A stretch of DNA of 64,000 nt, taken from contig NZ_WKJZ01000002.1 of NCBI RefSeq assembly GCF_009763245.1, forward strand, positions 62,001-126,000, given 5' to 3'. The DNA is from Pseudomonas xionganensis (GTDB taxonomy: Bacteria; Pseudomonadota; Gammaproteobacteria; Pseudomonadales; Pseudomonadaceae). Of this stretch, positions 1 through 7,499 are shown one piece after another; positions within the stretch are counted from its first letter, which is position 1; every line of letters starts with the position of its first letter. Under the pieces are notes generated by a model. That model did no database searches, was not told the DNA's origin, and saw only the letters and a list, made by a program, of their open reading frames with translations. The translations under genes and the position numbers were made by a program.

Positions 1-565
1 AGGCCGGCAGCACCACCAGCAAGGCGCCCAGGTAGAAATAGCCAAAGCGCTGGTACTGCGGCGCCGGGCTTGGATAACGCAGCAGCAGATGCTTGTAGAA
101 CACCTGGCCGGCGGCGAAGGTGGCATTGGCCAGTTGCAACAGACAGAAGCCCAGGAAGAAGTCGGCACTGACCTGGTCATAGCGAATGATCGCCGCTCCT
201 GCCACCGCCACCAGCGCGGCGAGCAGCGCCCAGGGATTGAAGCGGCGGTTGAAGGCATCCTCGATCAGGGTCACATGCAACGGCGTGAGGATGGTGAACA
301 GCAGCACCTCGGGTACCGTCAGCACACTGAAGCTCAGGTACAGGCAGACATAGGTGATGCCGAACTGCAGCGCGCCGATCAGCAGCATGCCGCGCACAAA
401 ACCACCGGGCACACCGCGCCAGCGGGTCAGTGGCAGAAACAGCAGGCCGGCAATCAGCACCCGGCTGAGCACGGCAAAGTAGCTGTCCACCTGACCGGCC
501 AGGTATTCACCGATCAGGCTGAAGGAAAAGGCCCAGAGCAGGGTTACAACCAGCAGATAACGCAT
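1..565 (-). CDS. EamA/DMT-family transporter, 3' end outside window
   Basis: Reading the minus strand from an ATG at 565 gives MRYLLVVTLLWAFSF and then a continuous series of hydrophobic helices that runs off the left edge of the window. The pattern of short helices separated by small loops (for example FLPLTRWRG, then a Gly/Ala-rich helix) is that of the 10-TM drug/metabolite transporter (EamA) superfamily of inner-membrane permeases. About 188 residues are visible, so the C-terminal half is missing. A GGAGG-like ribosome site lies just upstream of the ATG. The substrate cannot be told from sequence; relatives export amino acids or metabolites. Confidence 0.75.
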   Translation of the reverse strand, partial: MRYLLVVTLLWAFSFSLIGEYLAGQVDSYFAVLSRVLIAGLLFLPLTRWRGVPGGFVRGMLLIGALQFGITYVCLYLSFSVLTVPEVLLFTILTPLHVTLIEDAFNRRFNPWALLAALVAVAGAAIIRYDQVSADFFLGFCLLQLANATFAAGQVFYKHLLLRYPSPAPQYQRFGYFYLGALLVVLPA

Positions 566-634
566 CACCACCTCCATAGGGGCCGGCGATCTTAACAGGG
601 CCGCTGCCGACTGCTCAGATACAGTGATGAGGGA

Positions 635-1543
635 TCAGTTTTGCTGCACGTCCATCTCTTGCTGCAACCCCTCACCGCCGCGTAGCAGGCTGCGCAATTG
701 CTCATCGTGCTGATCGTCGCTGCCGGACTGATCGATGATGATCTCCACCCGCCGGTTCAGCGCGCGGTTTTCCGCCGTGTCGTTGGCCACCCGTGGGCGC
801 GTATCGGCATAACCACGCAGGCTCAGGCGCGCAGGATCGACAGCGGGATTGAACAGCAGGGTATTGGTCACTGCCGAAGCGCGTGCGGCAGACAGGTCCC
901 AGTTGGAATTGAAGCGCGCGGTACTGATGGGGATATTGTCGGTATGCCCTTCGATGGTCAGTTCCCCGGGGATGGTCACCAGGGCATCGGAGATGCGCAT
1001 CAGCAAGTCCTCGAACTCCATCGTCAGGTCGGCCGAGCCCGAGGGGAAGGAGCCCTTCTCCTCGACCCGCAGGATAATCCGCCGGCTTTCTTCCAACAGC
1101 TGCATACGCCCGGCCTGCAGCTCCTGCTGCAGAATCTGCTCCAGCTGCGCGCGACTCTCCTGCAGCTGGGCCTCGGCCTGACGCTGGGCCTGGCGCGTTT
1201 TTTCCGCCTCGGCATCGGCGTCTTCACCGCGCAGGGTATCGAGCTCCGGGGCCTGTTCACTGGCCTGCTGGCGCACCTGATCGACCAGGGTCGGCTCCGG
1301 CTTGCCCGGGGAGAACTTGTCGAATACCGCGCTGGTGCCCATGGGCACTTCCAGTGCCGGCACATCGCGCTGCACGCCAAAGGCCTTGGCCATTTCGCCG
1401 GCGATCTGTTTGAAGCGCATGGCGTCGATCTCGGAGAAAGACAGCAGCAACACGAAAAAACACATCAGCAGCGACATCAGGTCGGCGAAGGTCATCACCC
1501 AGGCGGGGATGCCGGCGGGGGCCTCTTCTTCCAGATCGCTCAT
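635..1543 (-). CDS. pomB: PomB/MotB-type flagellar stator protein
   Basis: Inner-membrane stator subunit that conducts ions and anchors to peptidoglycan. The N-terminus has a single transmembrane helix with the ion-binding aspartate at residue 21 in WVMTFADLMSLLMCFFVLLL, followed by FSEIDAMRFKQIAG, which matches sodium-type PomB far better than proton-type MotB. A Gln/Glu-rich coiled linker spans about residues 110-160, and an OmpA-like peptidoglycan-binding domain follows, with GHTDNIPI and LSAARASAV. Length 302 aa is normal. It starts 6 bp after pomA stops, so the two form an operon. It lies outside the main flagellar island. Sodium specificity is inferred from similarity only. Confidence 0.88.
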   Translation of the reverse strand: MSDLEEEAPAGIPAWVMTFADLMSLLMCFFVLLLSFSEIDAMRFKQIAGEMAKAFGVQRDVPALEVPMGTSAVFDKFSPGKPEPTLVDQVRQQASEQAPELDTLRGEDADAEAEKTRQAQRQAEAQLQESRAQLEQILQQELQAGRMQLLEESRRIILRVEEKGSFPSGSADLTMEFEDLLMRISDALVTIPGELTIEGHTDNIPISTARFNSNWDLSAARASAVTNTLLFNPAVDPARLSLRGYADTRPRVANDTAENRALNRRVEIIIDQSGSDDQHDEQLRSLLRGGEGLQQEMDVQQN

Positions 1544-1549
1544 AACGCC

Positions 1550-2317
1550 CTAGCCTGCCTCAGCATCAGCCGCGGCGCGCTTGTCCGGCGGCAGGTAGGT
1601 TTTCAGCATCTGCTCGATGATGCGTGGATTGATGCCGTCCTGAATGGCCAGCAGGGCATCGATCCACAACGCCTGCATGCGCGCTTCCTCGGTCATGCGC
1701 AGGTTGAGCTTGTCGGCCAGGGGCAAACACAGCATGGTCGCCATCATCGCGCCATACAGGGTGGTGAGCAGGGCCACGGCCATGGCCGGGCCGATGGACT
1801 TGGGGTCTTCCATATTGGAGAGCATCTGCACCAGACCGATCAGGGTGCCGATCATACCCATGGCCGGCCCCACATCGCCCATGGCGCTGAATACCTTGGC
1901 GCCCCAGCGGTTGCGATCCAGCGTCAGCAGGCGCTCCTTTTCCAGAAAGGCGCGAATGGTGTCCTGGCCCTGGCCGTCGATCATCAGCTGGATGCCGGCC
2001 TTGAGAAAAGGCGAGCTGATCTCCCGCTCCTCCAGGGCCAGCACCCCCTCCTTGCGCGCCACCTGGGCGATTTCCACCAGTTCAACAATGGATTCCTCGA
2101 CGCTGGGCAGACGGAACTTGAACGCCCGTGCCGCCACTTTGAAGGCACCGAGAAACTGCTTGAGGCTGAACTTCATCAGCACCACGAACAGACTGCCCAC
2201 CACCACAATCAGCAGCGAGGGAACGTTGAAGAACACCTCACTGGAGGCACCCAGAATGATGGCCGAACCGATCACCAGAAAGGCGCCGAACAACCCGATA
2301 AGCGTGGCGAGATCCAC
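1550..2317 (-). CDS. pomA: PomA/MotA-type flagellar stator protein
   Basis: Four-helix inner-membrane stator subunit that partners PomB and pushes on FliG. The start MDLATLIGLFGAF and the GDVGPAMGMIGTLIGLVQML segment (helix 3) are characteristic of PomA. A cytoplasmic loop with charged residues (RKEGVLALEE) and the helix-4 segment MAVALLTTLYGAMMATML follow. Length 255 aa is typical. The start is GTG at 2317, chosen because AAGGAG lies 6 bases upstream and because the family begins MDLATLIG. It is the first gene of the pomAB operon. A second stator pair, motCD, is present at 32410-34032. Confidence 0.9.
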   Translation of the reverse strand: MDLATLIGLFGAFLVIGSAIILGASSEVFFNVPSLLIVVVGSLFVVLMKFSLKQFLGAFKVAARAFKFRLPSVEESIVELVEIAQVARKEGVLALEEREISSPFLKAGIQLMIDGQGQDTIRAFLEKERLLTLDRNRWGAKVFSAMGDVGPAMGMIGTLIGLVQMLSNMEDPKSIGPAMAVALLTTLYGAMMATMLCLPLADKLNLRMTEEARMQALWIDALLAIQDGINPRIIEQMLKTYLPPDKRAAADAEAG

Positions 2318-2452
2318 CTGAACTCCTTAAATGCGAGGCGAATGCCCTACAAGACCTGTACATATTGATGCAGGCTGGAGAGTTTAGCCGACAAAAGATG
2401 AACAGTAATGCATCGCGTGCTGGCAAAAGGCCAAAGGATTGACGGCAGACAG

Positions 2453-2478
2453 AAAAAACCAGGCACCTGGGTGCCTGG
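2453..2478 (-). terminator. Rho-independent terminator after azoR
   Basis: An 8-bp perfect stem, CCAGGCAC/GTGCCTGG, with a CTGG loop. Read on the minus strand it is followed by six T residues. It lies about 50 bp past the azoR stop codon. Confidence 0.85.
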
Positions 2479-2526
2479 TCGTATCCAAAGGAGCGGTGAT
2501 ACGGGAAAGGGGATTTAAGCAGCCTG

Positions 2527-3126
2527 TTAAGCGACGGCCGCCAGCTGCGCCTGAGCCTTGGCCAGACCCTGCTGCTGGAACTCGCCGCCCATGTTCAGAC
2601 CTTCGGCATGGATAAACTGCACATCCTCGATACCGATAAAGCCCAGGGCCTGGCGCAGGTAGGGCTCCTGATGATCCAGACCAGTGCCGGCGTAGACACC
2701 ACCGCGGGCGGTCAGGACAAAGGCGCGCTTGCCCTGCAACAGGCCTTCGGGGCCCTGCTCGCCATACTTGAAGGTCACCCCGGCACGCAACACATGATCC
2801 AGCCAGGCCTTGAGGGTGCTGGGGATGGCGAAGTTGTACATGGGGGCGGCCAGCACCAGCACGTCGGCGGCCAGCAGTTCATCGGTCAGGGTATTGGACA
2901 GCGCCAGGGCCGCACGCTCGGCCTCGCTCTGCTGCTCGGCCGGGGTCATCCAGCCGCCGAGCAGGTTGCCATCCAGGTGTGGCACCTGGTCCACGGCCAG
3001 ATCACGCACCTTGATCTGGTCGCCCGGGTGGGCGGCCTGCCAGTGGGCGATAAACTGTTCGGTAAGCTGACGGGAGACCGAACCTTGCTTACGGGCGCTG
3101 CTTTCGATAACCAGGATCTGGGACAT
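2527..3126 (-). CDS. azoR: FMN-dependent NADH-azoreductase
   Basis: Cytoplasmic flavodoxin-fold quinone/azo reductase of about 199 aa, the family's usual length. The N-terminal strand and phosphate loop read MSQILVIESSARKQGSVSRQ, and the FMN-contacting segment PMYNFAIPSTLKAWLDHVLR is strongly conserved in AzoR. The C-terminal half has the family's LTARGGVY motif. I chose the ATG at 3126 because GGAG precedes it and the family starts at MS(Q/K)ILVI; an in-frame extension upstream to 3201 has no support. A terminator follows. Upstream is an AT-rich stretch with an inverted repeat that may be its operator. AzoR probably protects against quinone stress. Confidence 0.93.
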   Translation of the reverse strand: MSQILVIESSARKQGSVSRQLTEQFIAHWQAAHPGDQIKVRDLAVDQVPHLDGNLLGGWMTPAEQQSEAERAALALSNTLTDELLAADVLVLAAPMYNFAIPSTLKAWLDHVLRAGVTFKYGEQGPEGLLQGKRAFVLTARGGVYAGTGLDHQEPYLRQALGFIGIEDVQFIHAEGLNMGGEFQQQGLAKAQAQLAAVA

Positions 3127-3184
3127 GCTGTGTGCTCCATCGTGGGAAGTAACTGTCGATGGGCACAGCTTACGAATGCCTAAA

Positions 3185-3209
3185 CCGATTAAAAAGCGCA
3201 AATAATCGG
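3185..3209. promoter_or_regulatory. Inverted repeat upstream of azoR, candidate operator
   Basis: CCGATTA and TAATCGG form a perfect 7-bp dyad separated by 11 bases, within AT-rich DNA about 60-80 bp upstream of the azoR start. Dyads with this spacing are typical of LysR-type regulators. A second, imperfect dyad (ATCGAATAAATTGAT) follows at about 3218-3232. Function is inferred. Confidence 0.4.
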
Positions 3210-3270
3210 CTAAAGCAATCGAATAAATTGATTTATAAGTGAGCCTGGCTTAGCCTCAAAGGCAAGCCGA

Positions 3271-3585
3271 TCACTGCAGACCACAGTCCAGCTTGATCCT
3301 GAGTCGAATGATGCTGCGGGTGAACTTGGCGGTGATATTGCTACTTGCGCCAGGCTCGATGGCCACCTTGCGGGTGCGCGGCGACTCCGGGCCATTGCGT
3401 ATCACGGCCGTGCACTCGGCGGCGCTGGCGCCATAGTTGTAGAGCAGCAGTGCGGCCATGTTGTGGTCGATCTCCTGGGGCGTGACCGACACCTCGGCAC
3501 CATTCATCTGTCGCTCCACATCGATGGGATAGGCGAATGCAGTCAGCGGCAACAACGCCAGCAGGACACAGCAAATTGATTTCAT
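3271..3585 (-). CDS. Small exported protein of unknown function
   Basis: A 104-residue protein beginning MKSICCVLLALLPLTAFAYP, a clear Sec signal peptide with likely cleavage after AFA. The mature part of about 86 residues contains two cysteines (in AECTAV and LDCGLQ) that could form a disulfide, and the motif IEPGASSNITAKF. I recognise it as a conserved small Pseudomonas protein; database entries sometimes call such proteins 3-phosphoglycerate kinase, which is plainly wrong. Start at ATG 3585 has GGAGAG 8 bases upstream. It sits alone between azoR and a divergent LysR gene. Function unknown. Confidence 0.75.
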   Translation of the reverse strand: MKSICCVLLALLPLTAFAYPIDVERQMNGAEVSVTPQEIDHNMAALLLYNYGASAAECTAVIRNGPESPRTRKVAIEPGASSNITAKFTRSIIRLRIKLDCGLQ

Positions 3586-3675
3586 GGTGACAACTCTCCG
3601 GTGAACAGGCGGCCAGTTTAGGTGGAACAAGTCAGCATTTGCACCCTTCTACGCCATGCATATAGGACATGATTG

Positions 3676-4584
3676 ATGAAAGCCCCGCGCGTAACCCTGG
3701 ATCAGTGGCGCACCCTGCAGGCCGTGGTCGATCAGGGTGGTTTCGCCCAGGCCGCCGAAGTACTGCACCGTTCGCAGTCGTCGATCAGCTACACCGTGGC
3801 ACGCATGCAGGAACAGCTGGGGGCCCCGCTGCTGCGTATCGATGGCCGCAAGGCCGTATTGACCGAAGCCGGTGAAGTGCTGCTGCGCCGCTCGCGCCAT
3901 CTGGTCAGGCAGGCCAGCCAGCTGGAAGAGCTGGCCCATCATCTGGAGCAGGGCTGGGAAGCCGAAGTGCGCCTGGTGGTGGATGCCGCCTACCCCACCG
4001 CCAATATCGTCCGCGCGCTGTCCGCCTTTATGCCGCAAAGCCGTGGTTGCCGCGTGCGCCTGCGCGAAGAAGTATTGTCCGGGGTCGAGGAGGTACTGCT
4101 GGAAGGCGCCGCCGACCTGGCCATCAGCTCCCTCAATATCACCGGCTACCTGCCTATCGAGCTGAGCGAGGTGGAATTCATTGCGGTGGCGCACCCAGAC
4201 CACGCCTTGCACCGCCTGGAACGTGAACTGAGCTTTCAGGATCTGGAAGGGCACATGCAGGTGGTGATTCGCGACAGCGGTCGCATCCAGCCACGCGACT
4301 CCGGCTGGCTGGGCGCCGAACAGCGCTGGACGGTCGGCAGCCTGCCCACCGCACGCACCTTCGTCAGCAGCGGCCTGGGATTTGCCTGGCTGCCACAGCA
4401 CCTGATCGTCCGCGAGCTGGCCGAAGGCCTGCTCAAACCGCTGCCGTTGCAGCAAGGCAGCACCCGCAGGCCCCATTTCAGCCTGTACAGTAACAAGGAC
4501 AAGGTACTGGGGCCGGCCACTCAGATCCTGATCAACCTGATCAAGCTCTACGACACGCCCGCAGCCGACTCACCGGACCTGTAG
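3676..4584 (+). CDS. LysR-family transcriptional regulator
   Basis: A 302-residue LysR-type regulator. Residues 5-65 form the winged helix-turn-helix (LDQWRTLQAVVDQGGFAQAA, then SSISYTVARMQEQLGAPLL), followed by a long linker helix and a periplasmic-binding-protein-like effector domain from about residue 90. The start is ATG 3676 with AGGA nine bases upstream; a TTG three bases earlier is in frame but less likely. It reads toward the alpha/beta hydrolase gene 24 bp downstream and away from azoR and the small exported protein. Its target is unknown; azoR or the downstream hydrolase are the obvious candidates by position. Confidence 0.88.
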   Translation: MKAPRVTLDQWRTLQAVVDQGGFAQAAEVLHRSQSSISYTVARMQEQLGAPLLRIDGRKAVLTEAGEVLLRRSRHLVRQASQLEELAHHLEQGWEAEVRLVVDAAYPTANIVRALSAFMPQSRGCRVRLREEVLSGVEEVLLEGAADLAISSLNITGYLPIELSEVEFIAVAHPDHALHRLERELSFQDLEGHMQVVIRDSGRIQPRDSGWLGAEQRWTVGSLPTARTFVSSGLGFAWLPQHLIVRELAEGLLKPLPLQQGSTRRPHFSLYSNKDKVLGPATQILINLIKLYDTPAADSPDL

Positions 4585-4607
4585 CCACGCGCAAAGGATG
4601 CCCAAGC

Positions 4608-5411
4608 ATGTCTTACTTCACTCACAACGGCTGCCAGTTGCACTACGAAGAATATGGTCATGGCGCCCCGGTGGTACTGGTGCATGGCCTGGGTTCGAGC
4701 ACCCGCGACTGGGAATACCAGATTCCCGACCTGGCGGCGCAGTACCGGGTCATTGCCCTTGATGTGCGGGGGCACGGTCGCTCCGACAAGCCCAGCGAGC
4801 GTTACCAGATCAGTGATTTCGCCGGCGACGTACTGGCCCTGCTCGATCACCTGCGTTTGCCCCAGGTGCATCTGGTGGGCATTTCCATGGGCGGCATGAT
4901 CGGTTTTCAGCTGGGCGTGGACAACCCCGAGCGGCTCAAGAGCCTGTGCATCGTCAACAGCGGCCCGGAGGTCAAGGCCAAAAGCCTGCGCGACTGGCTG
5001 GAAATCGGCAAACGCTGGAGCCTGTCGCGCCTGCTCAGCCTGGAAACCATCGCCAAGGGCCTGGGCCGCCTGCTCTTTCCCAAGCCGGAACAGGGCGAGC
5101 TGCGGCGCAAGATCGAAGAACGCTGGCCGCAGAACGACAAGCGTGCCTATCTGGCCAGCCTGGATGCCATTATCGGCTGGGGCGTGCGGGAACGCCTCAG
5201 CCTTATCAGCTGTCCCACCCTGGTGGTGACGGCCGACCGCGACTACACCCCGGTGGCGCAGAAGGAAGCCTATGTGCGCGAACTGCCTGATGCCCGTCTG
5301 CTGGTGATCGAGGATTCGCGCCACGCCACCCCCATGGATCAACCCCAGGCATTTAACAGCAGCCTGCTCGCCTTCCTCGCCGAAGTCGAACAGGTCGCTC
5401 CCAACCGCTAA
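4608..5411 (+). CDS. Alpha/beta hydrolase
   Basis: A 267-residue cytoplasmic alpha/beta-hydrolase-fold protein with no signal peptide. The oxyanion region is [11 protein letters not shown], the nucleophile elbow GISMGG places Ser93, and the catalytic His is in the C-terminal [10 protein letters not shown]; an Asp in TADRDYTP completes the triad. This is the 3-oxoadipate enol-lactonase/carboxylesterase-like class, but the substrate cannot be assigned. It begins 24 bp after the LysR gene and is followed 14 bp later by ppiA, so the three may be cotranscribed. Confidence 0.85.
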   Translation: MSYFTHNGCQLHYEEYGHGAPVVLVHGLGSSTRDWEYQIPDLAAQYRVIALDVRGHGRSDKPSERYQISDFAGDVLALLDHLRLPQVHLVGISMGGMIGFQLGVDNPERLKSLCIVNSGPEVKAKSLRDWLEIGKRWSLSRLLSLETIAKGLGRLLFPKPEQGELRRKIEERWPQNDKRAYLASLDAIIGWGVRERLSLISCPTLVVTADRDYTPVAQKEAYVRELPDARLLVIEDSRHATPMDQPQAFNSSLLAFLAEVEQVAPNR

Positions 5412-5425
5412 CAAGGAACCCAACC

Positions 5426-5980
5426 ATGCTGAAAACAATCGCCCTCACCGCCTGTTCCCTGCTGCTGGCCGGCAGCCTGCACGCCGCCGAAAACCCCAAG
5501 GTGCTGATGACCACCAGCCTGGGCGAGATCGAAATCGAGCTGGAAGCCCAGAAAGCCCCGGTCAGCGTGGAGAACTTCCTCGGCTACGTCGACCGCGGCT
5601 ACTACAACAACACCCAGTTCCACCGGGTCATCCCCAACTTCATGATCCAGGGCGGTGGCTTCGACGCCGACATGCAGCAGAAGCAGACCGAAGCGCCGAT
5701 CAAGAACGAAGCCGACAACGGCCTGCGCAACCTGCGCGGCACACTGGCCATGGCCCGCACCCAGGTGCGCGACTCGGCCACCAGCCAGTTCTTTATCAAC
5801 CACAAGGACAACGCCTTTCTCGACCACGGCGCCCGCGACTTCGGCTATGCCGTATTCGGCAAGGTGACCCGCGGCATGGAGGTGGTGGACAAGATCGCCC
5901 AGGTGCCCACCGGCAACCGCGCCGGCCACCAGAATGTGCCGCAGCAGCCGGTGCTGATTCTTGAAGCGAAACGCTTGTAA
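5426..5980 (+). CDS. ppiA: Periplasmic peptidylprolyl cis-trans isomerase (cyclophilin)
   Basis: Cyclophilin-type prolyl isomerase assisting periplasmic protein folding. The first 20 residues, [20 protein letters not shown], are a signal peptide with cleavage at AxA. The catalytic core reads [15 protein letters not shown], followed by [17 protein letters not shown] and FLD, all conserved in the family. Length 184 aa fits PpiA. The start ATG 5426 has AAGGAA upstream. Cytosolic PpiB lacks the signal peptide, which is why PpiA is preferred. Confidence 0.9.
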   Translation: MLKTIALTACSLLLAGSLHAAENPKVLMTTSLGEIEIELEAQKAPVSVENFLGYVDRGYYNNTQFHRVIPNFMIQGGGFDADMQQKQTEAPIKNEADNGLRNLRGTLAMARTQVRDSATSQFFINHKDNAFLDHGARDFGYAVFGKVTRGMEVVDKIAQVPTGNRAGHQNVPQQPVLILEAKRL

Positions 5981-5989
5981 ACACTGACG

Positions 5990-6024
5990 GCAGGACGGAC
6001 AGCGCCACGGCCTGCCCGTCCTGC
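5990..6024. terminator. Possible bidirectional hairpin between ppiA and the MgtC-family gene
   Basis: GCAGGACGG and CCGTCCTGC pair around a 16-base loop between two convergent genes. There is no T-run on either strand, so it is a weak terminator candidate. Confidence 0.3.
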
Positions 6025-6028
6025 TCGT

Positions 6029-6769
6029 TCAATTGCGCGCATGGGACATCTGAAATTTTGCTACACCTTCCAGTTGCGCCAGTTCATCGGCCATATCGCT
6101 GATCCGCGCACTGCGCTGCCCCTCCACCGCCACGGCCACAAAGCGCCATTCCAGCTGGCCCAGCTCGAAGCTCACGGTAAAGGAGCCGCCGGCAATCACA
6201 TAGCCGCGTTCACGGGCGATACGGCGCAGGGTCGCTTCATCCGGGCGGACAAAGCCCGGGGCAAAGCGCAGCACGATGGCAATCGCCGGCCGCGACGGTA
6301 ATCTGGCCTCCAGCTTGGCGCCCCACATCATCAGCGCCGCAGACACCAGGCTGAGCAGCACCGCCGCGCCATAGAAGCCCACCCCCACCAGCACGCCGAT
6401 AGCCGACGAGGCCCAGATTGACGCCGCCGTGGTCAGGCCACTGATGCTCATGCCGTCCTTCATGATCAGCCCGGCACCGAGAAAGCCGATGCCGGTGACC
6501 ACGCCCTGAATCACCCGGGTTGGATCAACCCCGCTCAGGGAATGATCGCCCAGCCAGTACTGCGGATAGACGCACAGCACCGTCAGGGCGCAGGAGGCCA
6601 TGCAGACCATGCCATAGGTGCGCATCCCCGCGGCGCGGCCATGGTAGGAGCGCTCATAGCCCACCAGCAGGCCCAACAGCAGGGCACCGATCATATTGAA
6701 AAACAGGGTCAGATTGACTGCGACACCGGGCAGCAAACCGAGCTCATCAAACAGAGGAAATGCGCTCAC
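6029..6769 (-). CDS. MgtC/SapB-family inner-membrane protein
   Basis: Membrane protein of about 246 aa. The N-terminal half has four to five hydrophobic helices with the MgtC signature, including GLLVGYERSYHGRAAGMRTY and VIQGVVTGIGFLGAGLIMK. The C-terminal soluble domain of about 80 residues resembles an ACT-like fold. Family members are linked to growth at low magnesium and to virulence, through inhibition of the F1Fo ATPase in Salmonella MgtC; the role here is not known. I chose GTG 6769 as the start because GAGG lies about 7 bases upstream; a TTG 12 bases earlier is the alternative. Confidence 0.85.
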   Translation of the reverse strand: MSAFPLFDELGLLPGVAVNLTLFFNMIGALLLGLLVGYERSYHGRAAGMRTYGMVCMASCALTVLCVYPQYWLGDHSLSGVDPTRVIQGVVTGIGFLGAGLIMKDGMSISGLTTAASIWASSAIGVLVGVGFYGAAVLLSLVSAALMMWGAKLEARLPSRPAIAIVLRFAPGFVRPDEATLRRIARERGYVIAGGSFTVSFELGQLEWRFVAVAVEGQRSARISDMADELAQLEGVAKFQMSHARN

Positions 6770-6866
6770 GGGAAACCTCAAACGGCAACAGCGATGCTCT
6801 TAGCCTAGTTGCCACCAATCAACTGTGCGCGCCTGTCAGGGTGACTCAGCGGCATGTCCCGCACCC

Positions 6867-6893
6867 TGTAGGAGCGGCCCATGGCCGCGAACA
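6867..6893 (+). repeat. REP element (copy 1)
   Basis: Carries the core GTAGGAGCGGCCCATGGCCG, the Pseudomonas-type REP with an imperfect palindromic foot. It lies just downstream of the RAYT stop codon. Confidence 0.85.
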
Positions 6894-6895
6894 AC

Positions 6896-7387
6896 CTATA
6901 ACCAAACTGCATCCCAGAACGGATAGTCGCCAATGCGGCGAACCAACCCCGCACGCAAAGGATTGGCCACGATATAGCGGGCCATGTTCTGCAGGTTATG
7001 TTCATGACGCAGCCCCTGATCGTAAAAGGCCGGAGCCCATAATCCCCCAATACGACCAAGCTGACGATTGGCATGACGGGCGCTGGCTGATTTCAGGCGG
7101 CTGACCAGATCACTGAGCGACTCTTGCCTACCCAACTGCAGCAGCCAGTGCGCATGATCGGGCATCAAGACCCAGGCCAGCATCTGACTATCACCTAACA
7201 GAGCCCGATCGGCGAAACAGCGGCTGGCCGAGCAAGCTGCCGAAAAATGCCTGAAGAATGCTTGCCGTCCTAGGGTGGTTGCAGTTACCAGATAAACGCT
7301 GTAGCTGAGTGAAACCCTGCCACGGCGTAGAGCGCGGTGGCCAGAGCGACTATCACACGTGGGAACTATCGAGTTGCGCTCATCCAT
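6896..7387 (-). CDS. rayT: REP-associated tyrosine transposase (RAYT)
   Basis: Single-stranded-DNA nuclease of the HUH/Y1 class that acts on REP sequences and is thought to spread them. The HUH motif is His78-Ala-His80 in LMPDHAHWLL, and the candidate catalytic tyrosine is Tyr122 in PAFYDQGLR. The C-terminus YIVANPLRAGLV...DYPFWDAVW is the family's hallmark. Length 163 aa is normal and the frame is intact. It is flanked by three REP copies (6867, 7413, 7466), a complete REP/RAYT unit. The cysteine-rich N-terminal stretch RHFSAACSASRCF is slightly diverged from what I expect. Confidence 0.9.
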   Translation of the reverse strand: MDERNSIVPTCDSRSGHRALRRGRVSLSYSVYLVTATTLGRQAFFRHFSAACSASRCFADRALLGDSQMLAWVLMPDHAHWLLQLGRQESLSDLVSRLKSASARHANRQLGRIGGLWAPAFYDQGLRHEHNLQNMARYIVANPLRAGLVRRIGDYPFWDAVWL

Positions 7388-7412
7388 AAGCTTATGCCTC
7401 CACCTCTGCAGA

Positions 7413-7438
7413 ATCGCGGCCAGGGGCCGCTCCTACGT
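7413..7438 (-). repeat. REP element (copy 2, inverted)
   Basis: GCGGCCAGGGGCCGCTCCTA is the reverse-oriented REP. With copy 3 it makes an inverted pair 27 bases apart, the BIME arrangement, just upstream of the RAYT gene. Confidence 0.85.
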
Positions 7439-7465
7439 GCAGGATAGACTGCCAATAAGCTGCAC

Positions 7466-7491
7466 CGTAGGAGCGGCCCATGGCAGCGATC
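7466..7491 (+). repeat. REP element (copy 3)
   Basis: Carries GTAGGAGCGGCCCATGGCAG, differing from copy 1 at one position in this core. It abuts the end of the neighbouring GNAT-like gene. Confidence 0.85.
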
Positions 7492-7499
7492 AGGGCTGA

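Noticed and set aside
698..2368. 556-aa open frame antisense to pomAB
   Set aside because: It is the shadow of two strongly conserved genes in a GC-rich genome; Gln/His/Gly-rich composition and no recognisable domain.
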